From: Leuconostocaceae bacterium ESL0958
GTDB lineage: Bacteria; Bacillota; Bacilli; Lactobacillales; Lactobacillaceae
Reading direction: 5' to 3'
DNA length: 64,000 nucleotides
Assembly (NCBI GenBank): GCA_029433265.1
Contig: JAQTHT010000001.1
Coordinates: 62,001 to 126,000, forward strand
Of the stretch, positions 28,181 through 35,520 are shown piece by piece. Under the pieces are notes generated by a model. The model was not told the origin of the DNA and ran no database searches. It saw only the letters and a list, made by a program, of their open reading frames with translations. Every line of letters begins with the position of its first letter. Positions within the stretch are counted from its first letter, which is position 1. The position numbers and the translations under genes were made by a program.

Positions 28181-29653
28181 ATGCCTGAGCAAATTGTCAG
28201 GGATCGCATTGACTACTTACCAATATGGCCCGACCATTTTCACCAGGGATTGCCGGCGCAGCTGATTCAAACAGCCAACATTTTACAAGCGGCCTTTCCC
28301 AAGGCCCGGCTGCTGCTGGCCAATTATCAGCCAAAACTGCGGACACTATTAGCCGAAGCCGGTTTGGGTACTTTGTCCTATTGGACGGCTTTTGATCAAC
28401 TCCAGCAGGTCAGCGAATTTGACCAGCAGCCACTGGCGCTGGCGGATTTCACCTGGCCGGCAGGGGCTCGTTTCGTTCGTCTTTATGACCGGGTGACTGT
28501 TTTAGTGGGGCAAAGGCACTATGCAACGGTCTTCTTTCACTATCCAAAAGCCAGTGTGATTGATCGAATCAATCTGTTAGACCGGGGACAGATTGCACAA
28601 CAGTTGACCATCGACGACCGGGGCTTTGTTTCCCGGGTGTTAACCTTTGAAGCGGGCGAAATTCGCCGAGCTGATTACCTGAACCCGGCCGGGGCCGTGG
28701 TGATGAGTGAAGATTATCAAACGGGGGCCGTCCGTGCACAACTACCAGATGGTCACGTGCAGGACTATGCTAATTTGGCTGCCCTGCAAAGTGTTTTGAT
28801 GAAAGACTACTTGCAGCAGGCAACAGCGCCCCTAGTGACTGATTATTCACTCCAACACCAAGATTGGCTGGCGCAAAGCCAGCGGACTGCGCCGGTTCAC
28901 TATCTGGTCAGTGAGCGGGCTGCATTCACTGATTTGTCCGCTTTTGCAACCCTGGCAGCCACGAAATCGATCATTAGTCCCTATTACTTGACGGGGCCAG
29001 CAGGCTTGTTGCCGGCTCGGTTAACTGATCGCTTACAAATGGCGGGCATTGAACTGGCCACCATTGCCAATCAAGCCGTTAGTCAAAACACAGCGCAAGC
29101 ACAGCCAAAGGAACACTGCATTATCTATGTGAACTTGCAGCATTTGCAGGGGCCGGATCGCCAGGCATTACTGGATAGTCTACTGGCGTTGGCCAATGAG
29201 TACGAGCGCTTTGTCTTTATTCTGGAAGCAGGGGCGCAACTGCCTGTGGCACAGCAGTATCTACAAGAGCAGTTGGCCCACTTGACGGCCCTGGCGCAGG
29301 CAGCCAGTTCGCTGGTAGATCGCTTTGTTTGGGCAACTGCCAACGATGAAGAGAGTCGTCAGGCTTTCTTACAGACAGCAACGGCCGTCGTCGACTGGCA
29401 GCCGTTACCGGATCTATCACTAGCTTCTTCGGCACTCGCACTAGGCTTGGGCACATTGACCCGGCGGCGCACGGTTTATCAGTATGACGAGGCCCTTGTT
29501 TGTGCGGACTTGACGCAACTGCGGGCGGCAATAATTCGATTGCTGGATCCAAACAATCGGGAAAAGGGCCAGCAATTAGCCTTAGAGCAACGGGTTGCCT
29601 TCGACCAAAGTCACTGTGCGGCCCATTACCGTCAACTGATTGGACAACAGTAA
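28181..29653 (+). CDS. Asp1-like accessory Sec system protein
   Basis: 490 residues, close to the usual Asp1 length. The N-terminus (DYLPIWPDHFH near 11) and the segment QLTIDDRGFVSRVLTFEAGE followed by DYLNPAGAVVMSEDY fit Asp1, a catalytically inactive GT-B-like protein that forms a complex with Asp2 and Asp3 in accessory Sec export. A GT-B-like C-terminal half is suggested by alternating strands and helices (IIYVNLQHL to FVFILEAG). The ribosome site AAAGGAAG precedes the ATG. Annotation is by similarity recalled for the family plus gene order. Confidence 0.72.
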   Translation: MPEQIVRDRIDYLPIWPDHFHQGLPAQLIQTANILQAAFPKARLLLANYQPKLRTLLAEAGLGTLSYWTAFDQLQQVSEFDQQPLALADFTWPAGARFVRLYDRVTVLVGQRHYATVFFHYPKASVIDRINLLDRGQIAQQLTIDDRGFVSRVLTFEAGEIRRADYLNPAGAVVMSEDYQTGAVRAQLPDGHVQDYANLAALQSVLMKDYLQQATAPLVTDYSLQHQDWLAQSQRTAPVHYLVSERAAFTDLSAFATLAATKSIISPYYLTGPAGLLPARLTDRLQMAGIELATIANQAVSQNTAQAQPKEHCIIYVNLQHLQGPDRQALLDSLLALANEYERFVFILEAGAQLPVAQQYLQEQLAHLTALAQAASSLVDRFVWATANDEESRQAFLQTATAVVDWQPLPDLSLASSALALGLGTLTRRRTVYQYDEALVCADLTQLRAAIIRLLDPNNREKGQQLALEQRVAFDQSHCAAHYRQLIGQQ

Positions 29654-29678
29654 GGAAACATCATAAAGGATATTTTTC

Positions 29679-31217
29679 ATGCAGCCATTATCAATTTTAC
29701 AAATCGGTCGGCAGGACTGGACGGAGGCGTTAGCCCAGGCTGACTTGGATTGGCACTTTGTGCCCCTGGACCAGTTAACGGTTTTTTTGGCCCAGCAGGA
29801 AAAGTTGACTGCCTTGCCTTATGATTACGTCTTGCTGTCGGATGAAAAATTGAACAGTAGTACGTTGGCTCGGCAAATTTCACGCTGGCCTGCCCAACGG
29901 GTGCTCTACGTGGCCGGCTTGGATGCCTACAATGAGGGACTGCGCCAGGCACTAGTGGCCCGCCAGGCCCTGTTCTTAGGGCCCGTGACGCCATCCGAAT
30001 TGTTGGGCCGACTGCAGCGGGACTTTTTCCCTGGTCAAATTGCTTTCCCGACCCGCTTTTCAGAAAGCCAATTCGTGCCCATGAATCGCTATGACTATCA
30101 TTTTCAGCGACTGGGCCGCTTTCAGGCAACCTTCTCGGGTTCCTTTGGCCCGGATTTTCAGCAAATTGGCACGTTGAAAACTTATCCAACTGACTTTGAG
30201 GCCGGTCAAAGCAATGAGATTTACCTGGACTACGAGACGACCGGCACGGTCCAGGTGGCGCTGTCCTTTATTTTTTATCAAAACGGGCGCCTCCAGCAAA
30301 TGAAGACGCTGACTCAACCATCAGTAGAGACCCTGCCCATCGTGACGGCCCCAACCCAATATCAGGACTACCAAATTCTGCTGCTGGCCAAAGGGGCAGG
30401 GCAGTTGACCTTACGGAATTTGCACCAGCGGAAGAGCCGCCATGGGCTGGGGCAGATTGTCCTCGGCGGCCGCCGGCAGTTAAGTACTGATGGCCAGGAA
30501 TTACTGTCCTACTTTAATCCTGGTACCAAGCGGGGACCGCTGGTGGTGCTCTTTGGCGGCACACGCTTACACGTGGAAGGTTTTGACTACCTGGACCTAT
30601 TGGACGCATTGGGCTACCCACGCCTGGTCTTGACGGATACGAGAGCCCAGGGGGGCGCCTTTCTAGTGGGATCGGCTCCCTTTGAAGCATTGGTCAAGCA
30701 AGAGATTGAACGGGCCCAACGGCTGGCTGCTGTTCAAAGCGCCCGGACGCTTTTTGTTGGTCACGACATGGGGGCGTATCCGGCCCTTTACTATGCTGGC
30801 CTGTTAGCCGGTAGCCAGGTAATAGTGGCCAAGCCGATCCTGAATATTGGTAGTTTTACCGCCAACGGGGATTTTGCCCATCAGGGCGTCAACCACGATT
30901 GGCCCTTGGATGTCCGGGCGGTATGGACTGGTCGGCTGAACGCGGCAGATACGGCTAGCTTGGATGCCAAACTCTGGACTGCACTCGACGGGCTGAGCCA
31001 TGCTAGTGCCCAGGTCAATCTATGGACCATGACCAAGGACGAATACGACGGGCAGGCTGTGCCCGCCCTGTCCCGTTACTTGACGGCCCATGGCGTGTCG
31101 CTTGTTCAGGAAGAACAGTATGGCCAGCATGAAGACCATGCAGCTGAAATGACGGATTATCTGCGCCGGACCATTGAACAGCGAGCGCAGGAGATGAAAA
31201 GAGGAGGGCAGCGTTAA
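29679..31217 (+). CDS. Asp2-like accessory Sec protein with Asp in the nucleophile elbow
   Basis: 512 residues, the usual Asp2 length. Order of parts: a flavodoxin-like N-terminal region (1-115), a beta-sandwich (about 145-265) and an alpha/beta-hydrolase domain (about 285-505). Asp2 of streptococci O-acetylates GlcNAc on the exported glycoprotein with a Ser-Glu-His triad. Here the elbow is GHDMG at 361-365, so Asp363 replaces the Ser. Acidic residues D454/E455/D457 and H484 lie where the other triad members are expected. The stop overlaps the next ATG (TAATG). Either the chemistry is changed or the protein is structural only. Confidence 0.75.
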   Translation: MQPLSILQIGRQDWTEALAQADLDWHFVPLDQLTVFLAQQEKLTALPYDYVLLSDEKLNSSTLARQISRWPAQRVLYVAGLDAYNEGLRQALVARQALFLGPVTPSELLGRLQRDFFPGQIAFPTRFSESQFVPMNRYDYHFQRLGRFQATFSGSFGPDFQQIGTLKTYPTDFEAGQSNEIYLDYETTGTVQVALSFIFYQNGRLQQMKTLTQPSVETLPIVTAPTQYQDYQILLLAKGAGQLTLRNLHQRKSRHGLGQIVLGGRRQLSTDGQELLSYFNPGTKRGPLVVLFGGTRLHVEGFDYLDLLDALGYPRLVLTDTRAQGGAFLVGSAPFEALVKQEIERAQRLAAVQSARTLFVGHDMGAYPALYYAGLLAGSQVIVAKPILNIGSFTANGDFAHQGVNHDWPLDVRAVWTGRLNAADTASLDAKLWTALDGLSHASAQVNLWTMTKDEYDGQAVPALSRYLTAHGVSLVQEEQYGQHEDHAAEMTDYLRRTIEQRAQEMKRGGQR

Positions 31218-32278
31218 TGCGTTATCAGATTTACTGGCAGCCGCAAACGAAACTGCATGAATTGCAGGGTGCCCAGGTTGACTTTCAAGCAGTCGACGCT
31301 GTCTACTATCACAATGATTTCCTACCTTCTGGTCAAGTCATTGCGACTTGGACGGACAAGCGGAACTATTTTTTTGATAAGGCGCTCGCTGACCTCCCCC
31401 ATCTTCGACCGGGGCAGAGTTACCGGAGTCAGCTGGACGTAGACCAAGGCGATAGTATGCGCGCCTATCTGTCCTTTTCTTTTTTTGATAAAGAAAACCA
31501 GCTCGTGGACCAGTGCTATCAAAATACGGACAGCTTTGCACTGACGGTTCCCAGTCACTATGACCACTACCGCATTGAACTACTATCGGCAGGACGGGGT
31601 TCGTTTACTTTTCATCAGCTGACATTGACGGAAGAAAACGAGGGCTTCTTGCTGGCAGGGGACCAGCAGCTGACCGAAAATCTAGGGGCCTACCTCGATC
31701 GGACTTATCAGCGGTCAACTCGGACGTTAACGGTGATTTTTGCGGAACCCAGGTTGAAGCAGTTGGATTATCCGCGAACTTTTGTGCCAGATCAGCAGCA
31801 GGCTGTCCTTTACTGCAGTACGGATTTAGTTCACTGTCGAGCTTATCAAACAGATGCTTTGCAGACCTATATCAGTCAGGTAAAAAAGGAGGTCAAAGCA
31901 AAGGCGCTACGTTTTGTTGGTTATGGCTTTCTCTCTGCCGCAACGGCCCTTTATTATCAGGAGCTGTTTGAAGGGGCGACGGTTTGTTTGCCGGCACCAG
32001 ACTTGTTGGCCATGCCGGCTAGCTACGAGCACTTGCCGGGCGATTTGCAGACCCATTTCAAGCAGCAAGCGGCATTACTAGCCGCCGCCGACTGGCCACA
32101 AGTTCAAATCATCAAGGATCATTCGTTGGCAGCCAACCCGAGTCCGGTTGGACTTACCCATCCCAATCAGGCCCTGCTCCGGCACTTACCAGCGCCAGAA
32201 CAGCCCAACAGTCTTCAAAAAAGAAAAAGGGCACGGCCGGGACAAAAACAGCGCCTCCGTGATTTTTTCAAGAAATAG
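31217..32278 (+). CDS. Asp3-like accessory Sec protein with a degenerate hydrolase-like C-terminal part
   Basis: 353 residues. Residues 1-140 match Asp3: YQIYWQPQ at 3-10, LPSGQVIATWTD around 36-47, RPGQSYRSQLDV and a final strand SFTFHQLTLTEE. Asp3 binds Asp1 and Asp2. After residue 150 there is extra sequence. FVGYGFLSAATALYYQELFE (from 233) resembles the Asp2 elbow region FVGHDMGAYPALYYAGLLAG, but without a usable nucleophile. The C-terminus is strongly basic (QKRKRARPGQKQRLRDFFKK). The start overlaps the asp2-like stop, and a terminator follows, closing the five-gene block. Confidence 0.68.
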   Translation: MRYQIYWQPQTKLHELQGAQVDFQAVDAVYYHNDFLPSGQVIATWTDKRNYFFDKALADLPHLRPGQSYRSQLDVDQGDSMRAYLSFSFFDKENQLVDQCYQNTDSFALTVPSHYDHYRIELLSAGRGSFTFHQLTLTEENEGFLLAGDQQLTENLGAYLDRTYQRSTRTLTVIFAEPRLKQLDYPRTFVPDQQQAVLYCSTDLVHCRAYQTDALQTYISQVKKEVKAKALRFVGYGFLSAATALYYQELFEGATVCLPAPDLLAMPASYEHLPGDLQTHFKQQAALLAAADWPQVQIIKDHSLAANPSPVGLTHPNQALLRHLPAPEQPNSLQKRKRARPGQKQRLRDFFKK

Positions 32279-32286
32279 ACAGCAAA

Positions 32287-32315
32287 AAAAGCAAGCGTCA
32301 GAACGCTTGCTTTTT
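32287..32315. terminator. Bidirectional terminator between the asp3-like gene and tauE
   Basis: AAAAGCAAGCG (32287-32297) pairs with CGCTTGCTTTT (32304-32314), with A-rich and T-rich flanks on both sides. The converging genes end on either side of it. Confidence 0.92.
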
Positions 32316-32318
32316 GCT

Positions 32319-33101
32319 TTATAGATAGGCTTTCCAGAAGAGCTGCAGGGCTAAGCCAAGCGCCAAAATGGAGACAATTAACTTCAGGACCTTTTCCGGA
32401 ATGATGCGGACAATCTTGGGACCAATGTAGCCGCCACAGAAGAGGCCAATGCCCAGTGGCACGACTAATGCCCAGTAGATATGGGAGGAAAAGGCATAAA
32501 TAATGGCGGCGGTTAAATTGGACAAGCCCAGTGACACATTTTTTAAGGCGTTGTAAGAAGAAAAGTTCATCGTGGTGGTGGCCGCTAAGATGGCGAGCAT
32601 CATGACCCCACCGGCTGCACCGAAGTAGCCACAGTAGGCGCCGACGCCTAAGATGGCGATGGACTTTAGTACTTGGCCGAGCCGGCTAGGACCTGCCGCT
32701 TGCTTTTCCCGCCGTCCCGGATAGGGGATGGGGTAAACTTGTAGGAAGAGCAAGATGGCGGCCACGAGGACGAAGAAAGGCACCACTTTGGTAAAGGTAG
32801 TGGCCGGGGCCGCCAGTAGCAACCAGGCCCCTAAAATCGAGCCGCCCACGGTTAAGGGCAGTACGTGCAGGAGCTCTTTTCGATGGGCCCCCAGCTCTTT
32901 TCGGGAAGAGAGGGTGGACCCGATCCCAGTCATAAAGAGGGCGGCGGTGTTCGTCACATTGGCAAAGACGGGTGGCACACCAATGGCCAAAAGAGCGGGG
33001 TAAGAAACGAGAGAGGCCAAACCAGCGGTGGTTGAAACAATCCCGGCCAGGATGCCCATCGGGAGCAAAAAGAGAAAATCGACAAGATAATGACTAGACA
33101 T
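32319..33101 (-). CDS. TauE/SafE family membrane transporter
   Basis: 260 residues from the ATG at 33101, which has GAAGGT upstream; the frame extends further but without a ribosome site. About eight hydrophobic segments form two related halves, each with a glycine-rich loop: GILAGIVSTTAGLASL in the first and GVGAYCGYFGAAGGVMML in the second, typical of TauE/SafE (DUF81) proteins. Members export or import sulfur-containing anions or are uncharacterised; the substrate cannot be told here. A good promoter lies at 33187-33216 with a structured leader of about 80 bases. Confidence 0.9.
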   Translation of the reverse strand: MSSHYLVDFLFLLPMGILAGIVSTTAGLASLVSYPALLAIGVPPVFANVTNTAALFMTGIGSTLSSRKELGAHRKELLHVLPLTVGGSILGAWLLLAAPATTFTKVVPFFVLVAAILLFLQVYPIPYPGRREKQAAGPSRLGQVLKSIAILGVGAYCGYFGAAGGVMMLAILAATTTMNFSSYNALKNVSLGLSNLTAAIIYAFSSHIYWALVVPLGIGLFCGGYIGPKIVRIIPEKVLKLIVSILALGLALQLFWKAYL

Positions 33102-33186
33102 TTGTAAAATACCTTCTGTTAGGATGCAATTTGGACCTGTTGACAGGCAAAGCATTTGGGGTTGCTTGCAACAGGCAATCTTATTT

Positions 33187-33216
33187 ATTATAGGCCAATG
33201 GGCGCACTTTGGTCAA
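33187..33216 (-). promoter_or_regulatory. Promoter for the tauE-like gene
   Basis: Read on the minus strand: TTGACC (33216-33211), an 18-base spacer and TATAAT (33192-33187). The predicted start, near 33180, leaves about 80 bases of leader. That leader contains the inverted repeat CCTGTTG/CAACAGG (33136-33142 and 33169-33175) enclosing a second short stem. Confidence 0.82.
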
Positions 33217-33289
33217 CTCGACAGTGCTTGCAGGAAATGCTTGCTAGATAAAAGTTGCCTAGACTGCCTACCAAGGTAAGCGGCCATCC

Positions 33290-33318
33290 TTGGCAAGGTG
33301 TCGAACAAGGGGTAAAAT
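33290..33318 (+). promoter_or_regulatory. Promoter for the aldo/keto reductase gene
   Basis: TTGGCA (33290-33295), a 17-base spacer and TAAAAT (33313-33318). The start would fall near 33325, about 40 bases before the ATG, with ATAGGAGG as ribosome site. The -35 lies in an imperfect inverted repeat (CCAAGG at 33271-33276 and CCTTGG at 33288-33293) that could be an operator. Confidence 0.78.
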
Positions 33319-33365
33319 AAGAACTAGACAGATTAAGAACAAACGATGGATATAGGAGGCAACAG

Positions 33366-34289
33366 ATGACAGCAAGCGTTACAGTTGGCAAGAGTGCGGT
33401 TACAACAACCAAGTTGGGCCTTGGGACCAATAAGGTCGGGGGCCACAACCTATTCGCTAATCTGAAAGATGAAGACGGCGCCGCATTAGTACGGCAAGCA
33501 TTGGATGACGGTGTTGTAATGATTGATACCGCCTACATGTATGGCTTGGGTCGTTCGGAAGAGATTATTGGGCAGGTGCTAAAGGACTATGACCGCTCGA
33601 AAATTGTGTTGGCAACCAAGGCAGCCCAGGACCCTGAGCGCGATTACCAAGCGAACAATGACCCTGCTTTCTTGAAACAAGCAGTGGAAGACGCACTGCA
33701 ACGCCTTCAGACAGATTATATCGATATCTTTTACATCCACTTCCCAGACGATCAGACACCCAAGGACGAAGCAGTTGCGGCTTTGAATGAATTGAAACAG
33801 GCGGGCAAGATTCGTGCGATTGGTTTGTCCAACTTTAGCCTGGATCAAATCAAAGAGGCGAACAAGAACCAGCAAGTCGACATCGTCGAAGACCACTACA
33901 GCTTGGTTTACCGAGCAGCAGAACAGGCAGAGTGGGCTTACTTGCAGGACAACGATATTTCCTTTGTACCATACTTCCCACTAGCTTCTGGTCTTTTGAC
34001 GGGTAAGTACGGTCCGGACGATTATGAAAAATTTGCCAAGCAGTTTACGCGGCCAGCTTACGACAATATTTTGACCGGGTTGTCTTTGGTGAAAAAGATT
34101 GCCGATCGGGAGAACGTAACAGTCGCCCAAACTATCTTGGCTTGGTACCTGGCTAACCCAGCGATTACGACGGTGATTCCCGGCGCCCGCAATGCGGACC
34201 AGGTGCGTTCGAACCTGCAGGCGTTGACCGTTTCGCTGTCAGCGGATGACTACGCAGCGATTGATCAAGCTTTTGCCGATTTTAAATAA
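33366..34289 (+). CDS. Aldo/keto reductase
   Basis: 307-residue NADPH-dependent oxidoreductase with a TIM-barrel fold. The catalytic tetrad is visible: D54 and Y59 in DTAYMYGLGRSE, K85 in VLATKAAQ, and H125 in DIFYIHFPDD. The cofactor-binding end reads VIPGARNADQVRSN. It resembles the YccK/IolS-type group acting on small carbonyl compounds; the substrate is unknown. The gene has its own promoter and terminator and forms a single-gene unit divergent from tauE. Confidence 0.93.
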   Translation: MTASVTVGKSAVTTTKLGLGTNKVGGHNLFANLKDEDGAALVRQALDDGVVMIDTAYMYGLGRSEEIIGQVLKDYDRSKIVLATKAAQDPERDYQANNDPAFLKQAVEDALQRLQTDYIDIFYIHFPDDQTPKDEAVAALNELKQAGKIRAIGLSNFSLDQIKEANKNQQVDIVEDHYSLVYRAAEQAEWAYLQDNDISFVPYFPLASGLLTGKYGPDDYEKFAKQFTRPAYDNILTGLSLVKKIADRENVTVAQTILAWYLANPAITTVIPGARNADQVRSNLQALTVSLSADDYAAIDQAFADFK

Positions 34290-34299
34290 TGGTATGAGG

Positions 34300-34327
34300 A
34301 AAAGGACGCCCGTGGGCGTCCTTTTTT
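34300..34327 (+). terminator. Terminator of the aldo/keto reductase gene
   Basis: AAAAGGACGCCC (34300-34311) pairs with GGGCGTCCTTTT (34314-34325) over a two-base gap, so the closing pairs must open to make a loop; six T end it. Confidence 0.92.
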
Positions 34328-34356
34328 GACTGTCCTCAAAGCAAGCAGACAAGAAA

Positions 34357-34386
34357 AAAGGCCCCACTCAATTGAGTGGGGCCTTT
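34357..34386 (-). terminator. Terminator of the rpsO-rpsT region
   Basis: A perfect 30-base palindrome (arm AAAGGCCCCACTCAA, then its complement) that on the minus strand is followed by a run of T (AAAAAA at 34354-34359 on the plus strand). It lies just past the rpsT stop and serves the minus strand. Confidence 0.9.
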
Positions 34387-34406
34387 GTGTTCATCATGAA
34401 CGATGA

Positions 34407-34658
34407 TTACTTCAAATACTTAGCCAAACGTGACTTTTGACGAGAAGCCTTGTTCTTCTTGATCAAGCCTTTTGAGTAGGCCCGGTCAATCGCAGAAGAA
34501 GCTTGCTTGTACAAGTCAGCAGCGTCTGCTGAGTCGGCCTTAGCAGCCTTCAAGAACCGCTTGACAGCAGTCCGGTAAGCAGATCGTTGGGGTTCGTTGC
34601 GGTCATGTTGCTTCGTGCTCAAGCGAACCCGTTGAATAGATGATTCAATAATCGGCAT
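34407..34658 (-). CDS. rpsT: 30S ribosomal protein S20
   Basis: 83 residues, standard length. Lys/Arg/Ala-rich helical protein that binds 16S rRNA: MPIIESSIQRVRLSTKQHDR start, then AYRTAVKRFLKAA, LYKQASSAIDRAYSKGLIKK and NKASRQKSRLAKYLK at the end, all typical of S20. AAGGAG precedes the ATG. It lies 48 bases downstream of rpsO on the same strand and probably shares its promoter. Confidence 0.97.
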   Translation of the reverse strand: MPIIESSIQRVRLSTKQHDRNEPQRSAYRTAVKRFLKAAKADSADAADLYKQASSAIDRAYSKGLIKKNKASRQKSRLAKYLK

Positions 34659-34706
34659 ATGTCTTTCTCCTTAAAATTTGATACCAGGTTTTGAAAAGCG
34701 TAGAGC

Positions 34707-34976
34707 TTAACGGCGCAAACCTAAGCGCTTGATCAATTCACGGTAACGAGTTACATCCGTGTTACGGAGGTAGCGCAACAAGTTACGACGACGACCGATC
34801 TTCTTCAAAAGACCACGTTGTGAGTGAAAATCATGCTTGTTAGCAGCCATGTGTTCGTTCAATTCAGTGATGTCAGCAGTTAATACTGCGACTTGCACTT
34901 CCACTGATCCGGTATCGCCTTCGTGGCGGGCATATTCCTTCATGATTTCGTTCTTACGTTCTTGAGTAAGGGCCAT
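34707..34976 (-). CDS. rpsO: 30S ribosomal protein S15
   Basis: 89 residues from the ATG at 34976, the standard S15 length; the longer open frame to 35066 is leader. S15 binds the central domain of 16S rRNA early in assembly. Signature segments: [37 protein letters not shown] and [26 protein letters not shown] lies upstream of the ATG. A promoter at 35075-35102 gives a leader of about 90 bases, long enough for the S15 autoregulation known in other bacteria, though no site is assigned. Confidence 0.97.
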   Translation of the reverse strand: MALTQERKNEIMKEYARHEGDTGSVEVQVAVLTADITELNEHMAANKHDFHSQRGLLKKIGRRRNLLRYLRNTDVTRYRELIKRLGLRR

Positions 34977-35074
34977 AATCATTTCCACCTTTCTAAAATG
35001 TCTCCAATAGCTGAGCGCAACGACGGTGAGACGTGGCACTAAGAAATTGGACAGTTGTTTTGACAACAGCCTTA

Positions 35075-35102
35075 ATTATACGTCTTTTTGGAAAAAAAGC
35101 AA
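35075..35102 (-). promoter_or_regulatory. Promoter for rpsO-rpsT
   Basis: On the minus strand: TTGCTT (35102-35097), a 16-base spacer and TATAAT (35080-35075). Transcription would start near 35068. The early leader can form a small GTTGT/ACAAC hairpin. Confidence 0.8.
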
Positions 35103-35139
35103 GCTGACTGGCTTGAACAGACTTTTTGCAAGGCTTTTA

Positions 35140-35148
35140 TGATAAAAT
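35140..35148 (+). promoter_or_regulatory. Extended -10 promoter for gatC
   Basis: TGATAAAAT (35140-35148) is an extended -10 element without a good -35 hexamer. The predicted start, near 35155, leaves about 60 bases of leader containing the hairpin at 35176-35205. Confidence 0.65.
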
Positions 35149-35175
35149 AGAACAGTAATTATGTGGAAAGGATAA

Positions 35176-35205
35176 ACGTAAAAGGGGTATTTTTTTCTTT
35201 TACGT
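35176..35205 (+). other. Perfect hairpin in the gatC leader, next to the ribosome site
   Basis: ACGTAAAAG (35176-35184) and CTTTTACGT (35197-35205) form a nine-pair stem with a 12-base T-rich loop. The stem ends directly against the AGGGAAG ribosome site of gatC. The T run is in the loop, not after the stem, so this is not a standard terminator. Confidence 0.75.
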
Positions 35206-35215
35206 AGGGAAGTGC

Positions 35216-35518
35216 ATGGCAGCATCAATTTCAAAAGAAGAAGTAGCGCACGTGGCCGATTTGGCCAAACTGAATTTTTCAGACCAAGAACTTGAGCACT
35301 ATACGGGACAGCTCCAAGAAATCGTGGGGATTTGTGAAAAATTAGCCGCGGTAGACACGACGGGGGTGGCCCCCACCTATTCTGTAACGCCCAATGTCAA
35401 CCATCTTCGGGCCGATGAACCAGTCGATTGGCAGCAACAGCAGGCCCTTTTGGACCAAGCGCCTGAATCGGCAGCAGGTCTGATTAAGGTGCCCGCCATT
35501 TTGAAGCAGGAGGACTAA
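35216..35518 (+). CDS. gatC: Aspartyl/glutamyl-tRNA amidotransferase subunit C
   Basis: 100 residues. GatC wraps around GatA and GatB and stabilises the complex that converts misacylated Glu-tRNA-Gln (and Asp-tRNA-Asn) to the amidated form. Family segments: [20 protein letters not shown] near the start, [11 protein letters not shown] and LRADEP. It opens the gatCAB operon; gatA starts three bases later. Confidence 0.96.
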   Translation: MAASISKEEVAHVADLAKLNFSDQELEHYTGQLQEIVGICEKLAAVDTTGVAPTYSVTPNVNHLRADEPVDWQQQQALLDQAPESAAGLIKVPAILKQED

Positions 35519-35520
35519 GC

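Noticed and set aside
34357-34386. Perfect 30-base palindrome considered as an attachment or recombination site
   Set aside because: A run of T follows on the minus strand right after rpsT, so it is a terminator; no integrase gene is near.
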